A DNA stretch of 64,000 nt from Saksenaea vasiformis B4078. Lineage: Eukaryota > Mucoromycota > Mucoromycetes > Mucorales > Saksenaeaceae. Below the pieces are notes generated by a model. It did no database searches and had not been told where the DNA came from. It saw only the letters and a list, made by a program, of their open reading frames with translations. The translations under genes were made by a program, and so were the position numbers. Positions 11,320 to 24,000 of this stretch are shown in pieces. How positions within the stretch are numbered: position 1 is the stretch's first letter; each line of letters starts with the position of its first letter. The stretch is from positions 1 through 64,000 of the forward strand of contig JNDT01001943.1 in NCBI GenBank assembly GCA_000697055.1, written 5' to 3'.

Positions 11320-12620
11320 GTATCTTAGTAACGTCTGAATATGCGCCGAGAATCTCTGCTCTGTGCGTTGAATTGTTCAGTTACCGATGAGCTTTCTGCC
11401 TGGTTTGTATAAAAAGCTAACATCCTCTCTACGTGCATGGAAGCGAGCATTTCGTATGTTACTGCTGCATTCAGGAAGAGATAGCAGCAAGACCAAAGTA
11501 AGAGCAAAGATCGCGAGTGGATGAGTTATATCTTTTCTCGAGACCTATTCTGCTCACTCAAAGCCTCAATTTGACCACTTTGGTAAACAGAATAATAATC
11601 ATTAGCTTTACAGAGGCATAACTTTGCGTAAATGTGGATCAGTACAATATGTCAAAGATCAACTTGATCTTCACGGTAAATGCACACCTTCTTTGCATTT
11701 TAAAGCGAAGGGTTTCAATGGGAAACAAAACATTCTACTCTATATGCTCCCCTACATCCGGTCGACCGGTAGGCCAGCATGTGTTTCTTCCGAACCAATC
11801 TTCTACCCATGCTGTGTAGGCATGCCATCGTGGCAATACACGGGATGTTAGATCATGAATAGAAGAAAGCAGTATTTGCCAAGCATTCACTCATCAGCAT
11901 TTCAACACTCGGAGCAATGATGACAATAATGCGCGCTACCAATAAGACAGAAATCGGGAGAAAAGGGAGTGCAGCAGCAATGATAGAAACGGCAGAAAGG
12001 CGTGTCAACGTTAAAGTATTGCGGTTGCACATTATATCCTAGAAGGCGTCAGTACCAGGAGATCAGTTTTGCCATTTATTGCTGGTGGGTAATACCTTGT
12101 TCACGGTATTTGAGGTCTCTGAAGACAGGGAAGGTCAATTCAGGAGAATATCCTATTATAAGCCTTTAAGCATAAAGGAGACTAGGGTTGCACAACATGT
12201 TACGGCGTGGTGCGACTTCAAAGTTTCTATTCAACTGTACGGTCTAAAATACACTAAAATCCTTACAGAAAGTCCATTTAAACTACACGTAATGAAAACA
12301 CTCTGGATAAAAGGGCCACTTACCCATTGACAGACGAGCTATCTGCTCTCAAAGAGCGGCGGAAGTTCAATTATCTGAACAAGACATGCCCTAAAACGTT
12401 TTGTCACACTAAAGATCCAACCGCCTACCCTTTGGCCTGATGCACAAAAATTAACGTGCACGATATGTCGACAGCAATCCTATTTTGCCACACGTTGCGG
12501 TTTTACTTCTGGGAGGCGACAGTGGTGAGAGCGACTGAGATGGAAGATCTGCTTCGAGCATAAATTTAGCGACCCGCTCATTGATTCGTTTCAGTCGTTG
12601 TATCAGGTGTGTTCCACCTA
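11320..12620 (-). pseudogene. Coding-like exon remnants of an unidentified membrane protein
   Basis: No long frame exists, but several minus-strand segments read as protein and are bounded by plausible splice sites. Exon 12038-11891 encodes a hydrophobic stretch (LSAVSIIAAALPFLP, ISVLLVARIIVIIAP). With donor GTGAATG, branch CTAAC and acceptor CTACACAG it joins exon 11811-11739 (WVEDWFGRNTCWPTGRP). A further hydrophobic, signal-like segment lies near 11515-11460 (LAIFALTLVLLLSLP). Upstream, about 12610-12460 reads IQRLKRINERVAKFMLEAD. I could not join all parts without stops, so the locus is either decayed or has exons I mis-placed. The family is not recognised. Confidence 0.35.
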
Positions 12621-12804
12621 TCAACTCAAGTCAAATAAAGTTTATTTACTGTTTTAGGACGTGCCATTTGACAGTTGCAAGTGCATGCTACACGTTCTAC
12701 TATGCCTTGTCATCTCCAGGCTGCGCATACTTTCTCCGTTTCTTTCATGTCTTGACGTCGTTTTTAAGGGCAACTATATATTTGAGGTGTTTCATGTTCT
12801 TTCG

Positions 12805-13995
12805 TCATCGGGATCTCTTCATTAATGATGACATAGATGACCACCACGAAGATCGATTGGTTGACCGATGTGCGTAAAAGTCGTCGTCCTCCGAGCCCAT
12901 GTTCATCTGCTCACCAGTCCCTGGGAAGCCACCTGCCCGAGTAGACCAATCCATCGACTGTCGATAAGGGTCGTCATAAAATTCCTCGGTATATAATTCA
13001 TTTCTCCGTTTTTTGAGCAAAATGCCTTTCTTATACCTCCGTCGGAAGAACACGATACCAGCTACGATCAAAGCTAACCCTGCTGCACTACCGACCACGC
13101 CTCCTATAATGCTTGCAGTATTTGTCCCGGTTTCCCCGCCAAGATTACCGTTCGTGTCAGCTGCCAACGTCGGAATCACTGTTCTAGAACCCTCATGGGT
13201 TAAGTGGTATACATCGCCCCTGACTATCTTACCTAGTGTGTATTATAGTAGTGACTGTGACCGTAGACCCGTTTGATATGATCTGTGTCACTGTCTGTAT
13301 ATCTGTGGTGACTTCAGTCATCGTCAACCGTCCGGAGGTGGTATGCACCGTCGGAGTTGGTGTCACACTGGTTGTTGTGCTTAATGTAGATTGTTTGGAA
13401 GTGCTTGGTGTTGTTCTTATTTCGGACGATGACGTTTGGGATGGTGTCGTTGCTGTTGTTGATGGTCTGACCGTCGTCGTGGAAATATCGGAAGAAGTAG
13501 TAATAGGACTGGTGGCGCTAGTTGTTGTTGTAGGTTGAACTTGGGTTGTGCTAAATCATGCGACAACAAAAAAGACACATACATACATGTAAGATTAGCT
13601 ACGCTAAAAAGGAGGAAGATCGAGGATACAAACGATTGCGTTGTATGCGATACAGTTGACGTATCTGCTGGTTGCGTAGTGGAGGTAGCCGGCACTGTAG
13701 TTGTCACCGAGGTTGGCGGCGTCACGGTAGTGGTTTGTGGTGTTTGTGTAGACGAGGTGATGGGTGTACTGGGTGTAACTGGGGCTGAGGAACCACTGGT
13801 ATCATGCGTTGTTGCTGGTTCGGTATGTGTGATAGTAGTGGGCGGTCTTGGTTCAGGGGTGCCAGATGTTCCGATGGATCCCGGTGTGGTAGACATACCT
13901 GGTGTGCCTTGTGACGTTTCTGCAGTTATAGGACTGGATTCGGTAACGGGCGTAATAGAAGAAGGCCCAACTGAGGCTGAAGCCATAGAGGACAT
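12805..13995 (-). CDS. Ser/Thr-rich (mucin-like) single-pass membrane protein
   Basis: Three exons join in frame: 13995-13583, 13550-13233, 13183-12805, giving 369 residues. About 240 residues of Thr/Ser/Pro-rich sequence, likely O-glycosylated, are followed by a short linker. Then come a transmembrane helix (IIGGVVGSAAGLALIVAG then IVFFRRRYKKG, a stop-transfer signal) and a cytoplasmic tail of about 75 residues with acidic and Tyr-rich patches (YTEEFYDDPYRQ). The layout resembles fungal wall-stress sensors of the Mid2/Wsc kind, but no WSC domain is seen, so the role is inference. No N-terminal signal peptide follows the chosen ATG. A hydrophobic segment (FVSSIFLLFSVANLT) sits in the middle, next to the first intron, whose donor has alternatives. 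Confidence 0.7.
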
Positions 13996-13999
13996 TTTA

Positions 14000-15190
14000 T
14001 AATGAAAAGAAAAGAAAAAACAAAACAGAGCTTCAAAAATATTTTTGTGTCCACAGATAAGTTTGCATATTTTTAGACTCCTCTTCACGAAGCTATTTTT
14101 ATTTGCTGCACCGGTGATCTTTGTCCTACAACTGCTTTTCGCCGATCTACATACATTGCCTCTCGTAAAGCGAAGTCGAACTGACCTAAGGGAGTGAATG
14201 CCGCGTTCTCCACAAATCAGGCGTGGCATTCCTGGGACGTGCTGTCGCACAAAGGCTTAGCATCCTTCTATAATGTATGAAGCGCAACAAGCTTATTCGT
14301 CACAAGATTTTTTCTTTCACCACAATCACACTGGAGCCTTTTTTATGACAATTGCTCAATGCTTTTCTTGTCGATAATTATGCCAGATCCGATCCTCTAG
14401 AATATGTTGTTGCTTTGTCGTTTCATATTTCTACCGTCTCGTTCAGAGATCTTTAGGATCTTTTAAATTGTGTCCCAGTATTCGTAAAGACGTCTAGCGT
14501 CACGTTGACCTTCCCTTCTTGGTTGTATATCTGTTATTCCGAGGAATTCTTAATGACAGCATACAGCATTAGACAGTAGGCAATTCCAAACAGAGATTTC
14601 TTGTTTGAGGGAGATATATTCCAAAGCGATCATAAACTGCGGCAGCGCTTCCGTTAAGGACGAACTGATCGTGTCTCATCCATAAAATAACATTCTTGGC
14701 TCCAGCGGCTATTTGCAGTGCGACAAAGAAAGACACCTTTTGCGCTACACTGCGCCATAATGACGTCTTCATTAATCTCATCACTTACCCCTACCAGTTT
14801 TCAGCGTTGCGCCGTTAGAGAGACATCGAGCTAACGGGCGATGCTATATTTGATCAAGTAACGAATAAATGGTTTTCAACCCTGTTTTGCCCCGGTAAGA
14901 TTCTTTCGGTTGCTTTGGCGAAGCTGCATGTTACATCAGTCTGCAGGCCGTCGGTGCATTCAGTGCGTCTCATAATGTAGGAGTTCTCCGCAGTCGTTCC
15001 TGTACACGTAGGACAACAGTAATTTTTTTAACTCAGTTGCTCTTGCTATGCTGCCAAGTCACCAACTACTGTCTTGACGACTAGATTAACAATCCGCTGA
15101 GCTTCCAACATGTGACATCTTGTCAGTGACGATCTAGTAACGGTTCATATGATGGGAGTGCTTGAGCAGAAGCGCGAAGAAAGAGCACAC
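14000..15190. other. No supported gene
   Basis: Short frames only. The minus strand at 14784-14569 (LWMRHDQFVLNGSAAAVYD) reads like protein and may be a further remnant of the decayed locus at 15.2-17.1 kb. I could not connect it. Confidence 0.4.
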
Positions 15191-15194
15191 CAAA

Positions 15195-17086
15195 ATAAAT
15201 CATTTTCGATTAAGCTGTTTCAGAACAGTTGTGGAGGTCAGGAACACGAAGCGGAGAAGCATTCGCCCTACAAGCAATTACAATGAACATGTAGCCAAAC
15301 GTTTCGATCTCCTATCGAGAGTTTGGAATCGGATAATGTACAGCGCGAGGGATCGCATTTGTGGATGCTTCTTTTTTACACAAATGCAGATGGTGATCGT
15401 TGGTGGTGCGCCTCAACTGTCGAGTTGTAGTGAAACTGCGAAAATTATGCGAGCGTGATAGTTCTAACGAAGAGCTAAGTTCTATTTACGATGCAAGAGC
15501 TGCTCTTAGATATTGGACACACACCGTCCAGGTTGTAGAAGGATATACGCCGTTGGGGTCAATCGTTTCAGACATTTCGCGTATGAATTTGGAGACAAAA
15601 GGGCATCGTGCGGTATGAGATAATACAAGGATACAATGTCTCCCATGCCACACTATGAAAAGTCTTACCAAATTTGCCAACGTGCTGGTAAATATATTAT
15701 CTATGGTAGCGTGCTCCACGCATAGCTTATTAACGATGATATTAGATAAATACGGTCTCCTTTTACCTTCACCATAATTGAACCAGGTATCCTGAGAGGG
15801 GTATCCGTTAAGGAAACGGCCTACGATATACGCTGCAAAGTATAAGCTGTTCTCTGGTGGTGGATTACTCTTTGAGTGCCAAACACCACGGTGCATGGAT
15901 CGTCCCAACCGCCGTGACCGCAAGCAGGAATGGACTAGATGCCGCTAGCAGGTCTCTTATCGACGCTTTCTTACGACGAGTTAGATGAGGGAAATCGTAA
16001 AGAGTAACCAGACAAAGATTTTACTCTGTCGACGATAATGAGAAGTAAGTAGATAATACAAGCTAACATAAGAATTGACGGTGACGCGCTTATTTGCTTT
16101 TAACGAGCTAGTCCTCTTCGGTTGAAATATGACCTAGTTCTTTTGTTGTGTATTGATGGTTTTTCTCATTTTTCGCAGAAACAAGCTAAGATTGGCGAAC
16201 CCTAACATTATCCTTCTCGACTATCTCCAGAAGGAAAGGTTTGTTTTCCCACCGCGTTACCGCAAACCTTAGCGCTGTTGTAAAAGAGATACAAGAATAA
16301 AGAAGATGTTAGAGCTTGTTATAATCCTTGCATCAGCCGAATCCAACACTTTTTAAGTTCCTTGAGATGTTGTTTGAAGAATTGAGGGCCTTACAGACAG
16401 CTGATGCTATTCTTTGTTTGATTGATTGCAAGTAAATCCACGTCAGGATACATGTAACCCTTGTTTCTTGGAATTGTCGTGTCTGAGATATAATCTATCG
16501 CTGTGTCAATATAATAGACATGATCTCCGATCATATAAATACAACCATAGCTAGTAATTAGTTCCGGGTCTACTTTTCTACCGAAATAAACGACACCCTT
16601 CAGTCTCACTGTACTTATCAGTTCCAGTCACGACACAACAGGAATATCCTGACTTCACCATGCCTCGCCAATCATAGAAGACACAAATCGCAAAGTGCAT
16701 GCCGGATGTGCCATAGTATAGCAGCAGTACGCATCAGCGTCTCCGGATGGAAATAGTGGGATGTAATCCAGGGTGGTCGAGTCTAAACATCCTGATGCAA
16801 AATAAATTGGGACGTTACCACGATATTGGGATCGGAGTCGCCACCATCCCTTGTGGATGCCAAGCTTGAGACTGTGACGACCTCTACTTGCAAAAAAAAA
16901 ACCACGTGTCTAACTTCTGAGGACAACGGTTGAAACAACCACGAAGCAGCAGCTGTATGTCGAAGACCATGGTGTGGAGCAATTTTTCCGGCAAAATATT
17001 ACTGTCCTCTTCCCATACTTCTGCTATTCCAGAAGCAAATGGTAAGTTAAACGGTTTGTTTCTTTACCTAGCAAGAGCAATGACAT
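15195..17086 (-). pseudogene. Decayed multi-exon gene, unidentified, with secreted or membrane character
   Basis: Read on the minus strand, long segments are clearly protein-like. A possible start ATG at 17086 (MSLLLLAEVWEED) spans a short intron (17067-17024). It is followed by DIQLLLRGCFNRCPQKLDTW, a run of ten T (16893-16902) where one base too many breaks the frame, GIHKGWWRLRSQYRGN, IYFASGCLDSTTLDYIP and DADAYCCYTMAHPACTLR. An intron ending in AAG leads to GVVYFGRKVDPELITSYG and IGDHVYYIDTAIDYIS. Further down, stops interrupt QHLKELKKCWIRLMQG. Then come a membrane-like part (SIRDLLAASSPFLLAVTAVG), NSLYFAAYIVGRFLNGYP and, after another intron, a tail ending near 15200. At least four frame breaks argue for a pseudogene. 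No family is recognised. Confidence 0.5.
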
Positions 17087-17099
17087 TGCAAATAGAGAT

Positions 17100-20000
17100 C
17101 AAATGTCCTCCAATCATTCCTCTTATACGTCTTATCTTCTTAACGGGTAGAAGTGCAGATAGGGTTAGCGGCGATGGCGTTCCATAGGGTATATCTATTC
17201 CGGGTAGATGTGAACAACAGAGGAGGCATTCGAATAAAGCGCCAAATATATTTGCTTATTTTCATGATGCAGAGAAGTTGAAGCGTTTGTATATGCGAAG
17301 GAAAAGAGGCAATATTACTACGACAATTGCAGTATATGCGTTACATCGACAAAATTTATCCATAAAGGGTAAATCTTTTTAGCACTGTCGATGGCCAAAA
17401 AATGTATATCAACAAACTAAAATGCAGACGCAGGGCACAGACCACCAGCACCAATGCCGTGAAGTAATTGAAGTAACGGAGCCGTCTATTTAAGGCACAA
17501 AAAGTGTCGGGGCTGACACGAATGGTATGGTAACATACCAAAGATTTAGACAGGTCCATTCCATGGGTGAGCCTCTTGTGGGACTTTACGCAGAGGTCTG
17601 TAGTGTAAAGCGAGGGACAATTTTTCATTGGTAACAAACTGCGTAGATGGAGACATGTCCAAAACCAGATAATGTATCCACAAACGAACTAGCTCTTTCT
17701 CACCTTTTCCTATTTTAGAACTATTTGATCCCGTGGCGTAAAGAAAAGTAGAACTGCTGATCAAATGCCACAGCCACTCTGAGCATTTATTGTTTAGCTT
17801 ACATGTTGGATGAACTCATTGTACGTGCGTAAGTTTACAAATACGAGACCGTGTAACGACGCGTTCGAAGCAGAATATTTCTGACGTTTCTCTGAAGTGA
17901 TCAATAAAGTCATCCGAATAGGACACAGATGATACGAAGCGCAAGGTTATCCTGAAACGAACTTTGAAATTTTAAGACAAACCTCAAGATCACATGTCGT
18001 GAAGGGGATACACCACAGCGTAAGAGAAAAACGGTAGATTAGGCTTAATATAACATTTTGTGCGAGGAGTTCAGGTTTCAGTTCGATAAATTAAATGCTT
18101 CTCGGATGACTACTTGGTCCTTCTCAGGCTTGAGTTCTCATCTCCTTTGATTTTCAAAAGCCCTCGTCCATTTTTTCTTTGTTTCTGTTTATTTATGCCT
18201 GAACGTAGTTCAGTGGAACGGTACACGGATAAAGACAACACTGGCAACAAGAACGTCATTCTTTGTTGTTCCGTTTACTTAAAAGATACAACTGTTGTCG
18301 TCTCGAAAGGTACTGTGTCGATGTTATGGAACTTGTCGAGCGAAATCCTTGTCTTGACGTCGTCCTAGCGAACGCGCGTGTCTTTGATATTGTTTGTTCG
18401 TATGTATTTCCGTAAATATACACATGGTAGCAGCTTATGCAGAACTTGTTGGGTTTCTGATGGTCATTGCTTATCGCAGGCTGTCAGGCGACTCTGGTCT
18501 TTTCTTCACACTTCGACTGATTTTTCTATGTGTGGCTTCGATATGTATGCAGCTCATAGTCATAGAGTTCTCGTCGGAAATTGCGATGCCGAGCGCTTAC
18601 GGTATGTCCGTTATGGGGCTATGATTCAGTTCGGCGTGATAACTGGTGTTAGCGCACTGTTTCATATGCAATCTACGGCATAAGTCACCCACCTGACCAT
18701 TATAGATCGGCTGCGTTAGAAGAAAGCGATTGTCGACGAACGATGCACGCAGCTCTGGCAGATCCTAAGCTTCAACGTGATCATGTCTGCGCGCGATGAT
18801 CCTATGTCAATCACTCAATCTCAGAAAGATGTGTCGTTTCATATATACTGTTAATAATCGGCACCGTCGTCTTTCCAGTAATCATAACTTTGCTGTCTTT
18901 TCTCTACTGTAGTAATATCACCAAAGTTAGCAAAGCGGATAAATTTATACTTCAGAAGCCAAAAAGCCTACTCAGTTTGACGTGGGCACTTTAGGTGTTG
19001 AAACAGCTGATAGATCTATTTTATCACCCTTTTGGGATTGTTGAGTTTTACTTCCTTCCCCCCATGCATTCATGTCACTTCTAAGAAAGTTTGTCATCAT
19101 GCACATCAGCAACGATTCTGCACAGAGAATTTGTCAAAGTGTCTTATGCACCAGAAGGGATCATTTGTGTAACGGGACTATTCCTTATTGTTAAACAGTT
19201 TTATCGCTCTGTATGATCCCGGTTGTAGCGTTGGTACACGTTCGAAGTCTGAGGAGGCTACCATAGTGTAAATGCTTTCTGACTACTATATTGCATTCCT
19301 ACTACTTGTAGCTTGAGAGCTTATCTCTGCTGATCTTTAAGGATACCTCTATCAAAGAGAAGTACATTAGGATAACTGCGTACAGCAAATCATGCAAGTA
19401 GGCTTCCTCCGCAGTAGTTGGAACAGCGAGTTTCTCGAATGTTATGTGTTCCACAATGGCCCCTTTTCGAAAAGTGTCTGTTAGGTAGCTCTTAAGCAAC
19501 AAAAACCATGCTGTGAATCCTATATTATATCTTCTGTAATTTCCGGTCAGAGTCGCACTAGCCAAGTCCAGCTTTTCCGTTGCGAGAACCATCTATTTTT
19601 GTCTGCTTCCGAAGGCTCCATCTTCCCTCTAAAAGCCCTACCAACTGACTCCGGGCGCTAGCGATACCTCGAAATGGAAAAGCGTCGTAAGTATCCAGAA
19701 GAAACGGACCACTTGGATCGATGCATATCCCAACGCACTGTGCGAAGGAGCATTAAGGTGGACTAAAATAGATTACTACGTTTCACATAATTTCTCTTCA
19801 AAAGCCTTGTAAGAGGCAAAGACTGGGTTACTTCCATGAGTCAGTAGAATCCCAAGGAGGGCTCCTTCAGTATTGGATAAGGGTATTTTATTCTTGATAC
19901 GAGTCTAAACAAAAGGATAATAGGCAATAGGCAACTTGTAGTCCTAACTTTTAAAATAGCCTAAAACTGATAGTTGTCTGATGTGGCACCAAGCACGGCG

Positions 20001-20990
20001 ACAGGTCGGATAAAAGTCCATTTAACGATTACATTTCAAGGTAAAGCCCATCATCAATTTAAAGAAACATACGGATTAAAAGTCGAGAACTTGTCTGTGC
20101 AGCCGATCTCTTAGAGGATATAGGTTTACGGGCTCGCGAAGTTTAGTGGATCGGAAATAGCTGGACGCAGACGAAAACGTATTCCCAGAAATAAGAACAG
20201 TAGCAGCGGTGTCGAAAAATATATTACGATTATTCTATAGCGACTATGCAGAGAATCTTGTAGTCAGTGATAATCTGTCTTTTTAAGTATTTGATGAATG
20301 CAACCATATACTACCTAAAGCGATGTCCGAGCGCTGAAAATTTGTTCCGTACCTCTTTTTGGTTATTTCCTCCTGACTATGTTGCACATCCACGTGTAAT
20401 ATTGTTTATGTCATGATTATAGCCAATTATATATTACGAGAGAACAATACGGGCAGGTTCCGAGGTGATAAAATACCATTTCCCACCTGGAAAAAAGTAG
20501 TACGGTTGATGTTTGTTTTGTTTACCTTATTAGTTCTGATTCAAAGTTTACAACAATACGCAGATAATTTAAATTTACGCCGATGCACTTCTCTCGTTGT
20601 CTAATTGTAAAAGAAATTGAACTGTGCGTAGTTTAGAAAAAGTTAACAACAACAACAACAAACATTAGACATGTGAATGTATTGAAACATCAGAAGTCAA
20701 AGGGGCTATAGCTCTTCTTTTTGAAAAGCAGAGACGTTAACAGATAGGCGTTCCACCATTGATATTAGAGGGAAGTATGCACAATGTAGTAAGTTGTTTT
20801 TAGTCGAGATAAAAAGACGCTGAGAAATTAAAGTTCATGTGGATAAAGAAAAAGGTTTCTGACTTGTTTTTATATCGCCGTTTTTAGCTTTGAACAGGTC
20901 ATTTTTAGTTTACACTTCAATGGTTATGCTCCATTATGAAGCACTTAAGAAACTGTTTTTAAAAGGCTTGCATCTCAGCTCTCCTTTTTC
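17100..20990. other. Gene-poor stretch with isolated coding-like segments
   Basis: No gene could be assembled. Coding-like pieces occur on the minus strand at 17640-17360 (hydrophobic, YFNYFTALVLVVCALRLHF) and 19592-19302 (YNIGFTAWFLLLKSYLTD). On the plus strand one lies at about 18436-18601 (AYAELVGFLMVIAYRRLSG, LRLIFLCVASICMQL) between a GGTAG acceptor and a GTATGT donor. They may be remnants of membrane-protein genes. The last 100 bases, pyrimidine-rich, lead into the Sel1-repeat gene. Confidence 0.4.
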
Positions 20991-21076
20991 TTTTTTTTTC
21001 TTTTCTTCTCGTATTTGCACATTCCTTTCTTGTTGGCTCAGAAAATCAATATCATACTGTCTCGCTTAGTGTTACC

Positions 21077-24000
21077 ATGGGAAGCAATATAAGCAAACCC
21101 ACACATGAACTCGACGAAAGTGTGCTGCGGCCTACAGCACATATACGGAAATTGAATAACATAAGATCGTCGAAACAATCTTATTCAGATACTCGAGTAT
21201 CTTCACCACCACCTGCGGATCCACCACCACCATCATCACCATTGCCATCACCACCGGTAGTAGCAGAACCACCATCGTCATCCTCTATTTCTTCAAACTG
21301 TCAACCTAATCCAGATAATACTACTACTACTACTACTACTAGTTTGGCAGGTCCAACCAACAATGCAGATCAACAACAAACAGAAACAACTAGTACGTTA
21401 TCCGTTACACCACATAAAAGAAAGACGCGTCATCGACACTCTTCGCAAACACGACAATCTCAACGTATCCTGTCATCAATATCATGTGCGACAAGTGACA
21501 GTGGCCATAGTGGGTGGACGTGGTCAGGCGGCCTATTTTCGCAAATCGAGCCTGCCACTTCGTCAACTGTTACATCCATTACCGACTATTCCACCATCTC
21601 ACGACGATCTATATTCTGCCAAGACTGGCCAGATGACAAAAAAGATGTAACACAAACGACAACTGTACAACCTCCATCTGTTTCAACATCCACTACGACA
21701 TTAATAAATGAAGGAACCAAACCGGATACGCTTCCTTCAACTTCAGATGATCAACCCTCTGGACCCTTAATTTCTGCACCGATCTCAGCCAATCAACTTA
21801 TTCAACAATTAACTCAGTCTCCAGAACATGTGTACGCTACCCTCGAGGATATCTTTGCAAAGGCCGAGCAGTGCAACCACGATTCATATCTCCGAGAAGA
21901 CTTATTTTGCGCCATGCAGAACTTAAGTGAACAAACAAGCAATCCCACCTTTCAGGTGTGGATTGCACGATGTCAGATTCAAGCCTGGGGAACAGCTGCT
22001 GAACCAGCACGCGGTTTTAGTACTCTAAAACGACTTGCCGAAGAAGGTTGCTGGCAAGCTTTCTATCCACTAGCCCTATGTTACATGGAGGGCGTAAAGA
22101 GTTTTTCATCAGCTTCTGGATCTACCACCGATACAATTGCTTCCTTCATCCAGCCAGTAGATAAAATCGATGCATATCACTGGTTCAAAACTGCGGCAGA
22201 GATTGCATGTACAGACGAAACACGATCTCTAGTAGCCCGAGCTCAATATCGCGTTGGAACTATGCTTTTCAGGGGGAACGGTGTCGCGGAAGACCCTGAA
22301 AAGGCCCTGGATTGGTTTCTCAAGAGCGCTGAAAACGGAGACAAGTAAGCCATTTTTTCTTTTTTTTAAAAGGATTGACCATGCATTCAGATATGCTCAA
22401 TATATCATTGGCATCCATTACGAAAATGGTCTTGTTGTTGAGAAAGATGATAAGAAGAGCACAGAGTATCTTCTTAAAAGTGCACATCAGGGTTTTGCCG
22501 ATGCACAAGCCGCGCTCGGGATTCATTATGTGGAGGAGAATAAGTACGGGGAAGGAATGTTATGGTTGCAACGTGCAACAGAGCAGGTAAAGTTGTTACT
22601 ACTATTGTTGGTCATCCCTTTTACTGACAACATGTCAAGGGCAATCGACGTGCGTTGCTTAAACTAGGTGTCATGTACGAGATTGGGCAGGGAGTGGCAC
22701 AGTCCAACGAAAAAGCTGTATTCTATTACCAAGAAGCAGCAGCAAGAGGTGAGCCAAAAGCTCAGTATATTCTGGGTCTCCACTTCCGCTTGGGTACTCT
22801 GGGTTTGCAACAAGATTATAAGGCAGCTGGAACCTATTTCCATCAATCTGCCAGAGCAGGCTATGCGTCGTCTCAACGTATCCTCGGCTTGATGTATGTG
22901 CAAGGGCTCTATGCTAGAGACGAGTCCCAGAACCGCAACAGAAACGAGAAGGCAGCCTTGGTTTGGTTCCGTAGAGCCGCTGATCAGGGCGACGTCCGTG
23001 CACTGGGGCTTGTTGGTGCCTGTTTCGAAAACGGATATGGTGTATCTGTCAACAAAGAGATAGCACTCGAATACTACCGTAAAGCTGCTCGCATCCCAGG
23101 TCCGTCGCAGGATGCTGCTCAATTTGCCTTGGGGCTTCTTTTGCATAATATGGGAAGGCATCGCGATGCTCTGGAGTGGTTTATCCGTGGATCGTCATCA
23201 TGGACAAAGGAAAATTCGGTCATCTCATCAAGCTATCGCCTTCCTTCACGCGCATCGGCGTTAATGGTTGCTCGTTATCGTCTCCACGGCTGGGCTGGCA
23301 TCCCTAAAGATCAGAAATATGCATTCCAGACTCTACAGGAATTAGCAGACCAAAGTGATCAAGATAGCCATGCTCACTATTGGCTAGCTGTCTGTTTTGA
23401 GGAGGGTATCCCTTCTGTTTGTCCAGCAGATATATACAGAGCCTACCATCATTATCTGATAGCTGCCAAGATGGGTGATCCAGATGCTGAATTTCAGGTA
23501 ATTTTCTCTTATTCTCGTCACACAGGTCTCTCCTTACCATCCTTTTAGGTTGCTTCCATGCTTGCCAATGGACGAGGAGTTACCCAAGATCGCACAACTG
23601 CCTTCCAGTGGTATGAAAGGTCTGCACAGAAAGGAAACAAAACCGCAATGTACAGCTTGGGTCTGTATTACCTCAAAGGCATCGCGAATGTCCCAAGAGA
23701 CATCACTCGTGCACGGTTATATTTCGAAAAGGCGGCGCGTCTGGGCGTCCCTGCTGCAATGTCAGCTTTTGCTTCTCTCTGCAAACTAGCTTCCAATCCT
23801 TCATCAAAGAATGCAAGGCCATCACAAGAAGAAATTGAACAGCGAGATTTAGCCGTGCACTGGTTCCATAAAGCAGCTGCCCTAGGAGACGCTGTAGCGC
23901 AGCGCGAATTAGGCATCTTGTATGATGCCGGCGTGGGAGTCCTCCAAAGCTATGAACGAGCCTTTAAGTTCTTACGAAAAGCAGCCGAACAAAAAGACGC

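Noticed and set aside
13535..14002. 155-codon plus-strand frame rich in Val and Gly
   Set aside because: It is the antisense of the Thr/Ser/Pro-rich exon of the mucin-like gene; such antisense frames arise from the repeat composition.
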